From Pipra filicauda (taxonomy: Eukaryota > Chordata > Aves > Passeriformes > Pipridae), in the NCBI RefSeq assembly GCF_003945595.2, contig NW_024104311.1, forward strand, positions 744,001 to 808,000: a stretch of 64,000 bases of DNA, written 5' to 3'. Below are positions 14,117 to 28,400 of the stretch, in pieces; within the stretch, counting starts at the first letter, position 1; each line of letters opens with the position of its first letter. A program made the translations under genes and the position numbers. The notes under the pieces are model-generated. The model was not told where the DNA came from and did no database searches. It saw only the letters and a list, made by a program, of their open reading frames with translations.

Positions 14117-14206
14117 TGGAGTCTCAGCTTTCATCTGGGCCCGCAACTTCTCTCTCATTTCTTTCTCATTGAATTTGGCACTTCTTTTTACATAGACTCC
14201 TCCATG
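14117..14206 (-). CDS. AGPAT5: AGPAT5 exon 4 (residues 136-165)
   Basis: The exon is 90 nt, exactly 30 codons, reading HGGVYVKRSAKFNEKEMREK and then LRAQMKAETP. The acceptor is tctgatag and the donor is CCA|gtaagc. GGVYVKRS corresponds to acyltransferase block II, which contributes to glycerol-3-phosphate/LPA binding in the PlsC family. The length and phases match the same segment of mammalian AGPAT5 with no gap. The segment after the block (LRAQMKAE) is the least conserved part of the exon. Confidence 0.96.
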
Positions 14207-17200
14207 CTATCAGAGAGAAAAAAAAAAGAAAAGCATTAAATATTTAGGTGTAGTTTAATGTAGAATAGTTGATAGAAGAACAAACAAGACAACAATGACA
14301 AGTCACCTTTATGACTCATTGCTGCAAATTGCCCACAAGACATTTTCTCCTAGGATGAAAGCACCTGAAACTAATTTTACATTTGCATGTACTTTAGTTC
14401 ACAAAATCTGTTTAAATAAAAATCAGATACAAAAAAACTCCCAGTGCATAAAACATTTGAAGTGTGTTGTTTAAAGGTGTTAAATAATTAACTGAAGATG
14501 TCATTGGAAGTGACCCCAGGGATCTGTCCTTGACAACACTGACATGTAGCTTAATTTGTATATCAAGGGAAAATCACACAAATGAAGTTACTCACATACA
14601 AGTATTTACAGGTCAATGCTTTCAATTTTATGCATCCGCTCTTAAATAGTGACTTATGCAAATACGGGAAATGCAAGTATCACACCTCCACATACAAAAT
14701 TTATGAATAGCACAAATTTAGCTAGCATATGTCTTGAAAACTTCCATGCACTTCTTAGAGAATCAAATTTTCAATAAAGAAGTTACATACAGAGATAACT
14801 GAATAAGTAAACCAAAATCTGTAGAAGACAAAGAATTTTATAGAAGTATTTTTACTGAAAACTATTACAAAAAGTTGGACTATGTCCAGGAAGAGATTCA
14901 CTTTATAACTTGTTGCACACAATTAATCACAAAAACTTCAGTAAAAGGACTACAGCAAAGTACACACAAAGAGAAATTTGCTGTATCATTTCCCTCTTCC
15001 ACCACTTTGTTTTATCTATGGAGTAAGAGGATTCAAACAAACATGCATCAATATGAACTACTGATACAATAAAGTCTGGAAAAACAAAATTAGCTTCCAA
15101 ATAACAGAATTTCAGTTTTAAGGTACCTTGTTTTCATGGGTTTTCTAAGGGGCTCCATAGCTTCTTAATATTCTTTTCTGTCCACCTTGACTATTAGTAT
15201 TAGATTTTGTCAGACAACTTCTGTCCATTTATGGTTTTACATGCTCAACAGAAAGGTGACAGAAAGATTAAAACTACTAAGAGCTGAATCTCATTTAAAT
15301 GTCTGATCTCAGGAAAAGATACAGTACACATTGTAGAAACAGGGGCTGTGTGTGGAACTGGCATGGCATGGCCAAAAATAAAGCTTGAGGGGTTAGGAAG
15401 AGGTCATGCAAACTGCTTTCAGCCTTTGCTTTTCACGGCATGGAGAGATGGCCGTGTAGCTGCTTAGACAGTGGTATCTGATGAGACTTTTAAGTTGTCC
15501 TCCAAAAGCTGCAGTGAAAAGGAACATGAAAGTCAATGGTGCATTAACTCCATATTACATATTCTGTCTTAACATTATTGTCTGTGGTTCTCTGCCAAGG
15601 TGAAGTAGCCAGCTCTAACAGTCAGTTGGGCTGCTGTGACTGGCAGGGGACCAAAACCATAAACAGAATTCCCCAGCCCACTGAGTTTGGCCTTTAGCAG
15701 GCAGGAGCATGGTATTGGGACCATCCCATAAGCAGTATTAACAGTTCCAGACAGATAACAGCATGAAGAGAAAAATGTTCCAAAGCTGTGTAGTAAACAG
15801 AGAGCTATAAGTTATCTCCACACTCCACTTATAAGACCATTTTTAAGATCTGACACTATTAAAGGGAAGTAGAATTCTTAAGTAGACTTAAGTACAGTTG
15901 TATTCTGACACTCACCACAACTACCCCTTTCAGGAAGGGCAAACTCAGTTTGGTATCAGAAATAATGCATCTACTATACAAGACTTCCATGTAATTGGTA
16001 AGTCGTCATTCTGTGTGAGCTGAGTTAGGTGAGGCTTTGATAAATGGGAGAAGGCTGAAATCAAGGTCTTCCCTTATCAAATTACTAACCAGTTGCAGTG
16101 AACTGGAAAAATACTGAACCAACTTCTCCTTGTTTAATTTGTTAACTGGGAGAAATGAAGTTACTACTGTAGAGTTTCCTCAGGGACACCATAACACCAA
16201 AGACTCATCTGGTGTCCCACCTCAGATTTCTTAATGCTCAGAAGCAATTTGTACTTCTGAAGGAAATGAGCATACGGTCACGTAAGAACAGACAAAGTAT
16301 GTAGTGTAAGATCAGCATTTGCTGCACACAACCCAAATACATCACTGTGTCAGGTGCCCCAAGGCTCAGGGTTACAAAGCTAAAGAGAGGCAAGATGCCA
16401 CACTAACTAAATATGTCGCTAAAATTCAATAACAACCAAAAGGGTGAACAAGCTGATGCTGAATAACAGAAGAGATAAAGACATGCTTCCTGTGTTAAAA
16501 AATCAGGCGAACTGCGAGATATCAAAAATATTTATCAAAATATTTATCCGAGTCGCACTGAAATAGGTTCCACCTTATAAATCAGACCTGAAACATAACA
16601 GGTTAATTTAAGTGTTTCTTTTCTTTTCTTGCTATTAGATAGCTGCCTCCAAAGAAGAATGCTAGTTATGCCATTGTATATAGCTTGAATTCCCCAATTT
16701 GTATTGCATTTCCTTTTCAGTAAGAGATCAAATATATGAACTCCTTTCAAAACAGATTTCTGGAAGTACTGTTTTTAAGGTTATAATTTTTTTCCGCTGT
16801 ACTTTAAAAGCCCCTCTCTCAGTCAACAATGGATTATGTTTACAAATATACTTCCTTTGTGCCTGAATTTCGCTCTCCTGGACATCCAGACCACGTTTAT
16901 TTCCAAACAGGATGTTTACCTGAGGTAGGGAATATGAATTCCGTGAGCATGGCGTAATTGTGTGGCTCTGGAAACTTTTAGTGGAGTGTAAGTGACATCA
17001 CTGACAGAACATCAACAGGAAGGGCAGGAAGTGTTTTATGTTTTTGCACTGTTTGGTGTGATAAAAACAATAAAAATACCTATTAGCTCGCACTGCAGGC
17101 CTTCAGCATCCCGTCTCAGTCATTTAAGCACACATGCATCACCACTGCCTTTCAGTTGTGTCACTGAATTAATTATATATATATATACATAAATAATCAC

Positions 17201-19097
17201 CCCTCACTAAATCTTGTAGAAGCTTTATTTTTTTGAGGAATCTGAAGCTGAATAGATTTTATTTAATATATATGTTTTGATTAGTAATGTAAGCTACATT
17301 CAGATTAATTTCCACAGGAACCTTCTTTTAACAGTCAATATACCAGTCAGGAAACTGAGCACTGGATATTCCGGATAGCAAAAGTAATTTTCCAAAATCT
17401 TGAAAAAAAATAATTTCTGGACACATAGTGATAGTGGATGGAATATACATCCTGTCTGTATTTTAATTAAAACAGACTTAAATCTCCACCAATGTAATGA
17501 CTACAGGCAAGGACAAAGAGCAAAATATTTCCATGCAGCAGACTGGTCACTTTAGTGGATGAAAAATGTAGAGAATGACTGGGGACAAGTATCAGACAAC
17601 TGAAAAGTACATTTTCTCCCAAAGGATACCCTTAGTGAGGTATGACAGGGTCTGACAGCTTGAACTTATTTAGGGGACTGGGACAGCAAACCTACCAACA
17701 AAATAAATTGTGAACCGTTTTCTTATTTTCTCTGAAGTATATGCTTCTCTAAACATACCAGTTTTAGTAGAGCCAAGATCTATAACCTACTTGCTGTCTA
17801 AGACAATCATCCATAAGACAACAAAGATTTTCAACTATCAAGTTGAAAACATTGAATATGATGCCAAAGATGAGGGAAAGAGTAAATTCTCCTCTTCAGA
17901 CATACACCTCTTCATATATTCCTTTGCATACTAATATATAGTTCTAATCATACTGAGCATAGTATTTTTCTCAATATTCCCCGCCCTTTTGGACAGGGCT
18001 GACAGTAAGTTCAAACAGTCTAATTCTATTAGAAGTATTTTTCTAAGTGATTTTTTTTTGCTTTTCTTTGCCCAGGTGGTGGGGTGGGGGAACAGAACGC
18101 AGATTCATGTTCATCAAACACATAAGAACATAGAAAAGACAAAGCAGAAAAATCTTATTGAACAAGCACTTTGGAACAGTTATCCAGAACTCTATTTCTA
18201 TTCTAACAAAGAAGCACCCATCTAAATCCTGAGATAAGTGCTGTAAAGCCATTTCTGATCACCTAGAAAAACAAACCAGTACTTTCAAAAACATCCCCCT
18301 CTACATTTTGTTTGTATTTAAAAACAGTCCTGCTTTCAGAAAAAGCAAAGATATGACAAATTCAGAGGATTTTAGGGAGGATTTTAAGTAATCTACACTG
18401 CTCTCCACCATTTTAGAGTGAAGATCACATCTGCTCAGCATGTTGGCTGTACAATGACCATGGCCCACTGTTTCTTAGTAATTGTGTAGTTTTGAGTCAC
18501 ATCAGGTTGAGATTTCAAATTAAAAGCGACAAGAGGAGCATTATGCAGAAAGAAGAGAAAGAAAAATGTAGTAATAGGATTATTGTTAGACTCAGGTTTT
18601 TGCTTAGTTAAAGTCCAAAGTAAAACCATCAATACTTTCACGGGGCTGCCTTTCCTCCACTAAGATCCAATTTTTCTCTTTTATATTGTGGTAAAACCAA
18701 ACAACTGAAAAATAAATAAGTACAGCACAGAAATGCCAATTTACTCCCAATTTGTAGCATGATACATAGAAAAAAAAATTTGTTTACACCTACTGCTAAG
18801 TGGACTTTTGGACTGTAAAAAGAACAAAGTTCTAGAAAATTCTGAAATGCTTTTAACAGACAGTTTTAATTCTAGTAATAAACACCATCCATAAGACGTA
18901 TTCATTTACTGAGTCTAATAACTGTCTCTCAACTAAGATACACATCTAACTACACCGAGTGAAACCAGCTATTTTCATGTCCAAATAAATAAATGCCAGC
19001 TCAGAACTACGTCTTCCCAGCATGCATGGCAAACAGAGGGAAAGTACATCTTACATATTTGACCCACAAACAGCAAGGAAAAGGTGAACAGGCTTAC
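14207..19097 (-). other. AGPAT5 intron 3
   Basis: This 4.9-kb AT-rich intron runs from gtaagc to tctgatag (minus strand). A short AT dinucleotide run lies near 17174-17187. I see nothing else in it. Confidence 0.8.
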
Positions 19098-19213
19098 CTG
19101 TGAAAAATACCACCCATAGAGCGGAAGCCATTTTAAGCCATCTTTCAGGACATACCGGACATGCCCAAGAGCATTCTGCCTAATTGCCAGCATGTCCGCA
19201 ATAATCCAATCAA
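19098..19213 (-). CDS. AGPAT5: AGPAT5 exon 3 (end of codon 97 through residue 135)
   Basis: The exon is 116 nt between tttgcag and CACAG|gtaagc. It completes Val97 and reads DWIIADMLAIRQNALGHVRY, then VLKDGLKWLPLYGWYFSQ. Asp98 is the acidic partner of His93 in the NHX4D catalytic dyad. The conserved LPLYG stretch precedes the block II region. It ends in phase 0. Only 213 bp separate it from exon 2, whereas the other introns are 4.9 to 14.7 kb. Confidence 0.97.
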
Positions 19214-19426
19214 CTGCAAAGACAAAAGCCCAACATACTCAGTTAAATTAGTTCTTAGTTGCTACTGATGAAACACAAAACACATGGTGTACGTATAAAT
19301 GTCATTAAAGGTTTTTGAACTAGAAGTTCTTGCTCATTAGGGCAAGGCTGGAAAGAGACATAGTAAAGAGACAAGCAGACTTTTTAAACCTATAGAAGTG
19401 CTAAGACAAGCAAAAAAAATACAAAC
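19214..19426 (-). other. AGPAT5 intron 2, unusually short
   Basis: Only 213 bp separate exons 2 and 3. The minus-strand donor is gtttgt and the acceptor is tttgcag. The intron splits codon 97 in phase 1, between the two catalytic residues His93 and Asp98. Confidence 0.93.
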
Positions 19427-19496
19427 CTGTACACTGATGATTTGATAAATATATTACATTTTCTTTATTTTTTGGCAAATCCCCGTAGATTATTAC
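19427..19496 (-). CDS. AGPAT5: AGPAT5 exon 2 (residues 74-96 plus first base of 97)
   Basis: This 70-nt exon reads VIIYGDLPKNKENV then IYLSNHQCT. It is preceded by a T-rich tract and AG, and followed by ACAG|gtttgt, a donor with a weak match beyond GT. It carries NHQCT, the first half of acyltransferase block I (NHX4D), with the catalytic His at residue 93. The partner Asp98 is encoded by exon 3. Exon 2 accepts phase 0 from exon 1 and leaves phase 1, and the split codon is completed by TT of exon 3 to give Val97. Mammalian AGPAT5 has Ser where Cys95 stands here, a non-catalytic position. The exon is too short to stand out as an ORF. Confidence 0.95.
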
Positions 19497-22400
19497 CTAA
19501 AAAAATTAAAAAAATATGCAGTATTACTTTATTATTTATTTTCATTGCATTAGGCAGTGACGACATCCAATGCAGTAATTGGCTATTTACTAGGAAAACT
19601 GTCAGCAAGTTAGCACCATCAACAGACAAACACTCTATCACTGTGTCAGACAACTGACTCATCAACAAAGCTGTAAATATTAATTAATAAGGGCTTAGGA
19701 AAGCTATTCTGTTTTTGTGCTTCAGCCCTAGAACTCGATCCATGGAAGCTGACCTTCATCCACAAGATCCCTCCATTAGATAACTAAAGCTAATAGCCAG
19801 GTACAAAAATCACCATTTCACTTTATACATCTAATGAATAAGACATGCTTCAGCCAGACACTCACTCTTTATCATCCAATCTAAAATGTTAAGTTTTCCT
19901 GGGTTAGATCAATCTCAACCATTTGCCATGATTTTAACCATCAAGAACGAATTAAAAAGCATGAGGTTGAGAGGTGTCTTTAAATTGGTCTGTGGCTTCC
20001 AGCCAGCATGTTTTCTTATGCTTTTTTCTCTGTTATATTAAAGATACCCTTTAACCTTGTAGTTTCTCACCCTAAGAGGCAACGGCCTCAGTGAAATAAC
20101 CTTGTGGGAGCAGGACCAGGAAGCAAGACGCTGAAGCAGGAATCCTAGTTACCCTTTTAAAAGGGATTAATTCAATTCCTTTTATATCAAATACAAAATG
20201 AAAAATGAATTAATTCTGAACTGAAGAATCAATACAGCTGTTCAATTATCTTTAATAAATATTTTCATTATTTAATGAAGCTTAGTTTTTCCAATAAGTA
20301 CATTCTAGGCAGAATTTAGCCCTTGCTCTGCCAATACCAGTGGGTGTACTCCTCATTTCTAGAAGTTAGCTGTATCAGATATACACACTACAGCAAAATT
20401 AGTCCATTCACCAAAAAAACCAAAGTGCTATTTGGAAGGTTTACCCACTTGTTATCATCACTTCCCTGGTCTGGACAATCTTGGAATTTTATCTGGAAGA
20501 TCTAGTTAACATTCAGATCTTGATTGGTATCATTTAGTATGCTAAGTCTCATATGCTGGTCTCAAACAGCATCTCCAGAAGATCTGCCCACCTCTTAGTT
20601 AACCTGTGATATTGGATGGGTAGTGCCTTGTTTTGTTAATACTAGACAAAAACCCCTCATAAAAGCTGTCTGTTTCACATTCATTCTGCTTCCTCTTTGA
20701 AAATGCAACCGCACTATTGACTAAATTTTGTTTCCAAGGCAGAAACCACATATTGCCAAACTGAGATATTCAGTAAACATGTGAACAAGAGATCATTGAG
20801 CATAAAGAGGACATTACTTATCTGAATTAATTTCCCTTGCCCCCCCCAAAAAAAGGCATACAATAATAAATTCTAACTGAACATTATTTGTAACAAGTCA
20901 GTTGACACGTATATTTTGAACAGTATCCAAGAAATTCAAACAAGATTTTGCTATAGGAGTGGTCTTCTCATTGAAGTTCCAGAATTTATAACCTTACTGC
21001 TGACACTAGGTACCACTGTTCAGTATAAGGTTGACCTTACAGTTCAGGTGCAAAAATTCCACTGAAATAAATCTTGCTATTCTCACTTACAGAGTTAAAG
21101 CCTCATTTTCCAAGAGTACACTTTCCCAGCACTGTTACATGTGAGGTCCATAAACACTGTTTGCTTTAATTTCAAGTTAAGACTCCACTATGCCGTTTCT
21201 GGCAAAGACTGCTTTAGAGGAAGGGAAAAGGTCCAAAACAACAAATCTCTAAACCAGAAGGTCCTAAATGCTATTTAAGCTTTTCTAAAATATATAAAAA
21301 AAATAAGAACAAGAGGAAAACAAAATATGCCCTTGACCCCAAGAGCTGCCCCACACAAGAAACAGGGTTTGAAATGTACAATTTTTAACTTCAACTTGTA
21401 AATATTTCCACTTTCATGTACAAAGTCAAGATCTCAGTGTAATCAGACCCACAATTTAAAGCCTTCAGTTGTGATTATTGCATGAGTAAAAACAAATATA
21501 AAGGATCATTCCCTTAAAAAAACATGTATAATGTTGTCTGCCAAATATAACAGTTAATCTGTATTATTTTTTATTTCAATAAGATTGGATCTAGTTCACT
21601 TTTAATCCCAAGGAACATTTGTTCATTATTACTGTAAGCAATTTCTGTGTACAACATTATGTTTCGCCATAACGGTATGGACCAAAATCTTTTACTCATG
21701 GTAAAACACACAGCCAATACTGTTGTACAGAATTAAAAAAAAAATAAAAATCTTTTCCTATTTATAATTAGTTCTCATTAAACACACAAAAACTGGACAT
21801 TTTATTTCAAAGCAAATATAAGAATGAGAAAATCTGGAAGCTCTATTTTGTTTGCTCAGATGGCTCAGCCTAAGAGGATGCAACCGCTTTAACTGAAGCA
21901 TCATCCACTTCAGCACTGCCTATTTCACTGATCTTGAGAAAAGGCTTATACAGTTCACTAAAGGCCAGCAAACACCTATTCATGTGAGACACTCTCAGCT
22001 AGGAATTGAGCTACAAACTTAAGACTGATACTACAAACAGATAAGAATGGCAACTTCCAGCCTGCAATCCCAGGAGACACCTACTCTGTGGGCACCCACA
22101 CAGCTCTCCTTCTGAGACCCAAGCGTTTTTGCTTTATCAGGTTTCTGAAAATTTTCATCACACACAACAGTGGGGTAACAGTTAGAGCTTTGAATCTTGC
22201 AGAAATTTTGTCCTTTTCCCTTTGAGATGATGTCTGAAGAATTCACCTGCTTGTGGATAAGCAGGGGAAGAGTCCTCTCAGGACAGGTCTCCAATTTCTG
22301 ACAATCTGATGTGTTTAGGTGAACCAGAGCACCTAATGTATATTATAGTTGCAGAAGGAAATGATATAGTACTCTGCTTCATGGTGTCCAGAAAACCTCT

Positions 22401-25400
22401 GACTCCCTGCTGTTTTACATAGCTAACTTTGCAGAATTCCTTGCTGCAGAGGCCATGCAGTCTCTGGCTCCTTCTCAGTCTGATGGTGCAGAAGATATCT
22501 GGGGGCAACAGTGAATCACAGAAGAGTCTGAGTTAGAAGGGACTGACAAGGATCATCAAGTCCAACTCTCATGTGAATGGCTCGTATGGGGATCGAACCC
22601 ACAACCTTGGTTTTATCAGCATCATGCTCCAAGGCAAGCACTTGAGTGATTTATCAGGGACAGCAGGGCAGAAACAAGTGTCCACAGTGCCAGGCTGTAT
22701 TCAAGCCCCTTTTGAAGCAATCTGAAGAAATCAGAGTGGCTAAAAGACTCCTAGCCCCGCTCAGAAGAATAATGCTTCTCTCAGGGTGTGAAGAGCACAA
22801 GAGGGAGTAGTCTTCCCCTCTGCAACCAGCACACCAGGGAAATGGTGCAGGATATGCCTGGGATGCAATTTTCAGTTTCAGAAACTAAGTACCTAGCTCT
22901 CCATATGTCACAGTATACATACATACATTCTACCTATCAGCTTAAAGAACTGATAAATATTCTGTCTGCCACAATGCAGAATGTGAGGATCCTATTCATT
23001 TAGAATATAATCTGCTGTGTTAAAAAAAAAAGGGCAAAATGAAGTCAAGCAAAGAAAACAAGTTAAAAGGAAGAGCAACACATCAAGCCAAAGCAAGCAG
23101 AGATCTGAGGGAAAATGTTTAATATGCAGATTTACAGTCTAACATTGCAAATATTACTTGTGTACACAACATTAAAATGCATGCTTTTAGCCATGTTTTG
23201 GTTGCTTCACAGCCCAGTTCACAATAACAGGTAATACAGTTAGTGTTAATGTGGGTCTTTCAGATCTCTTTACACAGTAGTGCTGTCAAACTCAATTCAG
23301 TGTGATCTCAAATAAAGGATGCTATTAGATCCCCTTCTGAGGGAAGGCTGGTATCCAGCTTCCATGGATGCAATACACCAAGTTGTTCACATGCTCATCG
23401 GGCACAAGACACACCTTGGAGTGTCATGTCCACATGTAGCTCTGATTCACTGGCAGGAGGTTACAAGTTCTCCTGATGAGTGAATTTACTAACTCAGTGA
23501 TAGGCTGATCTGGGTGTGCAAATGGGAGCTCCTGGGTAATCTGATGACACCAGTTTCAGCTTCACTACCAGCCTCTGCTTCTTCCAGTGCAACATATTCA
23601 ATTATGGCTGTGCTAATGTGGTAGGTCACGTAGCAACGTAAAACAGTCCTGCACGGCAGCCACACCTGAATAACTCAGAATTTCCAGAGGTTTTCACTGC
23701 AACAAGGTGGACACTCCTAATTTAGAGTTCTACTTCTTGCTTATGAAATCTGTACATACCAAAGAAAATGAAATAGATCATTTAATCATGTCCTAGCTAT
23801 ATCATCAGTAAACAGTGCCATGACAAGAATAACTCAAGAGGTAAAAGTAATCACACTATCTGAAGACCTGCTTGCAGGTCAACTGGTGATCACACCAAAC
23901 TCCTAAGATGATTACTTTAATATTATAATTGGATGTAGCTGATAATGGGAGCAGTTAGAAGCTGATCTGCAAGCAGATCTGGCACTTCTGCTTCTGTAGT
24001 AGTAAGGCAAACAACTGGTTATTGCTGGTAAAAACTCGGGCCATCTCATCTGATGTCCTATCACATCTACCAGCACACTCACTCTTGGTTCCTCAGCCTT
24101 CTTAACCCTCCTCCCTTCTCTATGCAAAGAAACTAGGTGTGAATTGCAGAATGATGCTCCCTTCTTTGCTGTTACTTCCACAAGACTGATGTGCACTGGG
24201 GCACTTGGTGAAGGTGGTGCATTGCAATCAGGAAAAACATCAGTTTCAAGCACAGGCAATAGCAACTAGAAAGGAGGATAAAAGTAGTAGGATAATGGGG
24301 AGAACATTCCCTCTTCTGGAGAAAGAGAGGAGAAACAGAATATTCACGACATCAACACTTAAAAACAACCATATAGACTTCATATACTCAGCTGTACTAC
24401 CCTCATGAGATGCACTTCTCTCCATTTCAGTATTTCTTCCCAATTAATAACTAGGACTGTGTGCTCTTTGGGACAAGAGCATTCTTGTTAGCTGGGCACT
24501 ACTACAAGGTGTTTATTAAAATACATAGTATGCTAGGGCGTATGTCTCATCTGTTTGTTACAAACTCTGGATACAATTTTGTGGTGAAGGGGTGGAGCTT
24601 GCATCAACCAACCACCAGAACAACCACCGAGTAACAGCTTCTGAAGTCAGCATATTTCCCGTGCAAGCTGACCTCTGCAGGCATCTTAAACAAAGACTAA
24701 AAACCTGCCTGATGACACAAGTCCTTTGAGCTTCTACAGAAAGTACCTCAGACCACAGAATCTATTTACCTGTTTGACAAGGAGCAGGCTCAAGACAGGA
24801 TACAAACAGGGAACTGACACTTGCTGCTGACAAATTTCTCAGATTTTCAGATGTCCTACTATAAGAATTTCAAATATTTATTTTTAAAGCACTTTTATTC
24901 ACATTTAATAGATACAGGTTCCACTTGCCTAAAGCATAAGGAATATGAATAGGACAGAAGGGGAAAGACTGTCATGGTTTTAGTTGCATTTTCTCTAGAT
25001 CTGAAAAAAAAAGTTTATCATTTTTCTAAAAATATCTTTAGGGCACATACAATTTGTAGGTAATGATCATGTTATTGCTACACCTCAATCTTTTTAGAGA
25101 CTATCTGCTCAATACATAATTGCACAAGTCCGAAGTCTCGCTCAGGCTCAGCAGCAAACCATAAAATCATCATGTGATCCATTTTATTAAAGCAGAGTTC
25201 ACTCAAACATTCTGCAGCTATGGATTTTACTGAGGTTCAGTGAAGAAAACCATTGCTAAGAGACTAAGCTCTGGGAAATATTAAAAGGATTCCTGTATGT
25301 AATGTAATGCAATTTTTTTTAAAATACATCTTTCATTTGATTGAATCAGAGAGCACAGAACTTCAGAAAATACACTTATTGCCATTCTATTTCCTTTTTA

Positions 25401-28400
25401 TAAGAAAACTATATTAGCAACCTATATGGATTATGCAGGAATGAATCATGATGTTAAATATGAAGTATGTACATTTTTGCTTTCATACTAGCTTTTAGTC
25501 TCATGGTCTAAATTGACAAATTTTTACGAACATTACATTTCATTCAGTGTTACTAACCCCATGTACTGAAGTCATCTAGTTCTGATGCTGACTACAAAGG
25601 TTTTACAGTTTCTGAGCTGAATTAAAGATAACGCGTCCCCGGAATCCTTAAAAAAAATTTTAAAAAGGCATCTGTATAACTTAGATGTTCTAGTCTTGCT
25701 AACAGAAAAAAACACAAGACTTATCAAGAACACGACTTTAGGATTCTGGCATCTAAATTCTGAATAAAACCTATTTTCAGCACCCAAATAATTTACTGAT
25801 CTTTCTCCAAATGACTTGCTTTTGATTACAATGTAGTTCTATGGCACATACCCACAACTACAATCACTTGGGAAAGTCAAAATTAGAGCATCTAAATAAT
25901 TTTTATAGTAAATCACCACTAGTTACATTTTTTTAACAATAACTGTACATACTTCAGACATGTACATGTACATAGCACATGTGAAAGGAGATTATTTATA
26001 AGTTGAGATTTCAACAGGAGTGTTTTTCTGAACATCTGGCATCTTGGTATTACACAAAACCTAATCATGCCTTCCAGCACAAGAGTGGAAGGAAGTATTC
26101 CATCTGTTCCAATAGGAGAAAGTCTCCTTTATAAGCCTTTGGCACCTCTGAAGACTTCTTCCCACATATTTTTATAATCTCCTTAAAAGAAAGGCAAAAG
26201 CAACCCACATTTAATGTGGCTATTGCTTATTTTATTACGTTTCTGTAGTGGAAAATACAAAATGTCCATGTCCCATCCCATCCCATCCATTCCCCCCAGA
26301 CAGCAGCTACTTTGGTACATTAAGCTCACTCTGGAAATAACCTTTGTGCACCACACATCAGCCAGAAGCAGGAAACCTTGTGACAGTTTGCAGTGTTTCC
26401 TCTAGCCAGAACTCTTTATGATAGGAACTTTGCTTCTAAATATCTAGGACTTCAAGGAGAAGTTGTATCTTTACTTGAAATACTCGTACAAGTGTTTTTA
26501 TCAAGTATAGACTAAACCGGTGTGAAGCTGTCAATAAGTTGACATGAATGGGAAAGGGGATGATTAAGAAACCTCTATGTTCTCTGCTTATAATTGTGGA
26601 ATAAGATTTTTGAAAGCTTCTCCACACATAATTTTCACTAAGTATTTAGAATTTAAGCACTATGGACTTTCACAGTGAGGCAAAGGAATCACTACACAGC
26701 AAAAGAGAACACGCAAGGAGGTATCTGAGAGAGCGGCAACAATTCTGGCTCCAGAACTGGACACAGTAAACTATATCAGCTACAAAAAATCACCAGATGA
26801 GAATCATGCTAATCTGCTCACCACCACAGCATGTGATTAAGACGGTTCACCTGCAGCTTGCTCAGGAGCATGCACTATGTTTGCTTACTCAAAATTAAAA
26901 TGCATGCCCTCAGATTCACAAGCAGCCTTAGAAAATGGAACGACTCTTCAAGTCAATCCATAAGTTCTGCAGGAAAAATTACTGCGACTACCACAATACA
27001 GTTCAAAGTAACTAGATGGAAAAAAATACTAATTTGGATTATGTGCTAAAATACAGATTTGACCAAATCAGGTGTAGCTAATTTTACATTTAAAAATCAA
27101 ACAAGCATAAATGCTATGATTTCCTACTCCCACACTGAGGATCTAGTTGTAACAGGGAAATGACAAGTAATATGTGACAGAAATGAAAAGAACAAAAGAA
27201 AATTATTTCCCTGATTTTTTTATAGCAAATCCCTTCATAGGATAAATTCAAACTGACAGAAGATAGATTAAAGAGTATTTTTCCCCTGAGAAGATATGCT
27301 TCCTCATAATTGTAATGTCAAAATCCCTGACATCTGAGCCTACTTTACCTAACACAACTAAAACAGACAAAAAAAAAAAAAAGGATACTCTGTAAGCCTG
27401 AAGTAAAAAGTTTGAAATAACTGCACTCAAATGTTTAACTATGAATAGAATCTTCTCTTAGCAAAAACAGCGTCCAATCGTAGAGTACTAGGAGAAAAAA
27501 CAATTAACAATCTCAATTAACAATCATCCTTACATAAAGTACCTGGACATATTATGTAAGCAGAAAGAAAGGGCATGGAAGATCACTGTAAAACTCCATG
27601 GCACAGTATCTACCAAAACACAGTAAAATGCAAAAAGAGGGAAGTGTCAAAAACTCATGCAGGTTAAAAAAAAAAGTAATTTAAAAAAATGTGATAAATA
27701 CAATTTTTATTTTAATGTGTAACAAATTATGTAAAGTTAGAACAAATTATATTAAAACCTTAATACACAAAAAATCTTAAGATACTAAAATTAAAACATT
27801 TAAACAGAAAATTTTAAAATCAAACCATGAGATTGCAAAACTTACTGGCCAAAGGAATCAGAATTTATAAGTGCATTCAAACTTGCCCTTTGACTCCTTA
27901 GCTTTTCCTACCTGACACATACTTTTTAATACTTTCATACATTCATGTAGCTAACCTACAAATGTAAACACACATCTTTTAAATTGAGACTCCAATAGAT
28001 AAGACCAATATGAAATTCAGATTCAGCTGTGACTTCCCAATTAGAAAACATATGCTAGTCAAATCTTCACACAAAGCTCCTAATTTCTGAACCCAAACAA
28101 CGGTTTTGGTTCAGGTAGCTGATACTGGATTTCTATAAAATGCTAACAGACCTCAGTTTTAATTTATTTATTTTATTTTTCATATATCAGGCAGTAAGTG
28201 GAGGATAATCAGGATCAGCACTGAATGTGGAATCTCCCCATACTAAATTCTTTCCAGATTGCCCCAAAGCCAAATCTGCAGCACACCGGAACCGTAGCTG
28301 GTATCTCATTGTACCAGTCCTGAAGGACATAATTTTCATCCTCAGAACTACAACCAAAGGCAGATAGAATAAAAATTAAGATATATGCAAAGATCTGGTT

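Noticed and set aside
22570..22640. tRNA-like segment (ggggatcgaaccc)
   Set aside because: It is embedded in a CR1 3' UTR-like sequence and lacks a matching D-arm and acceptor stem, so it is not called as a tRNA gene.
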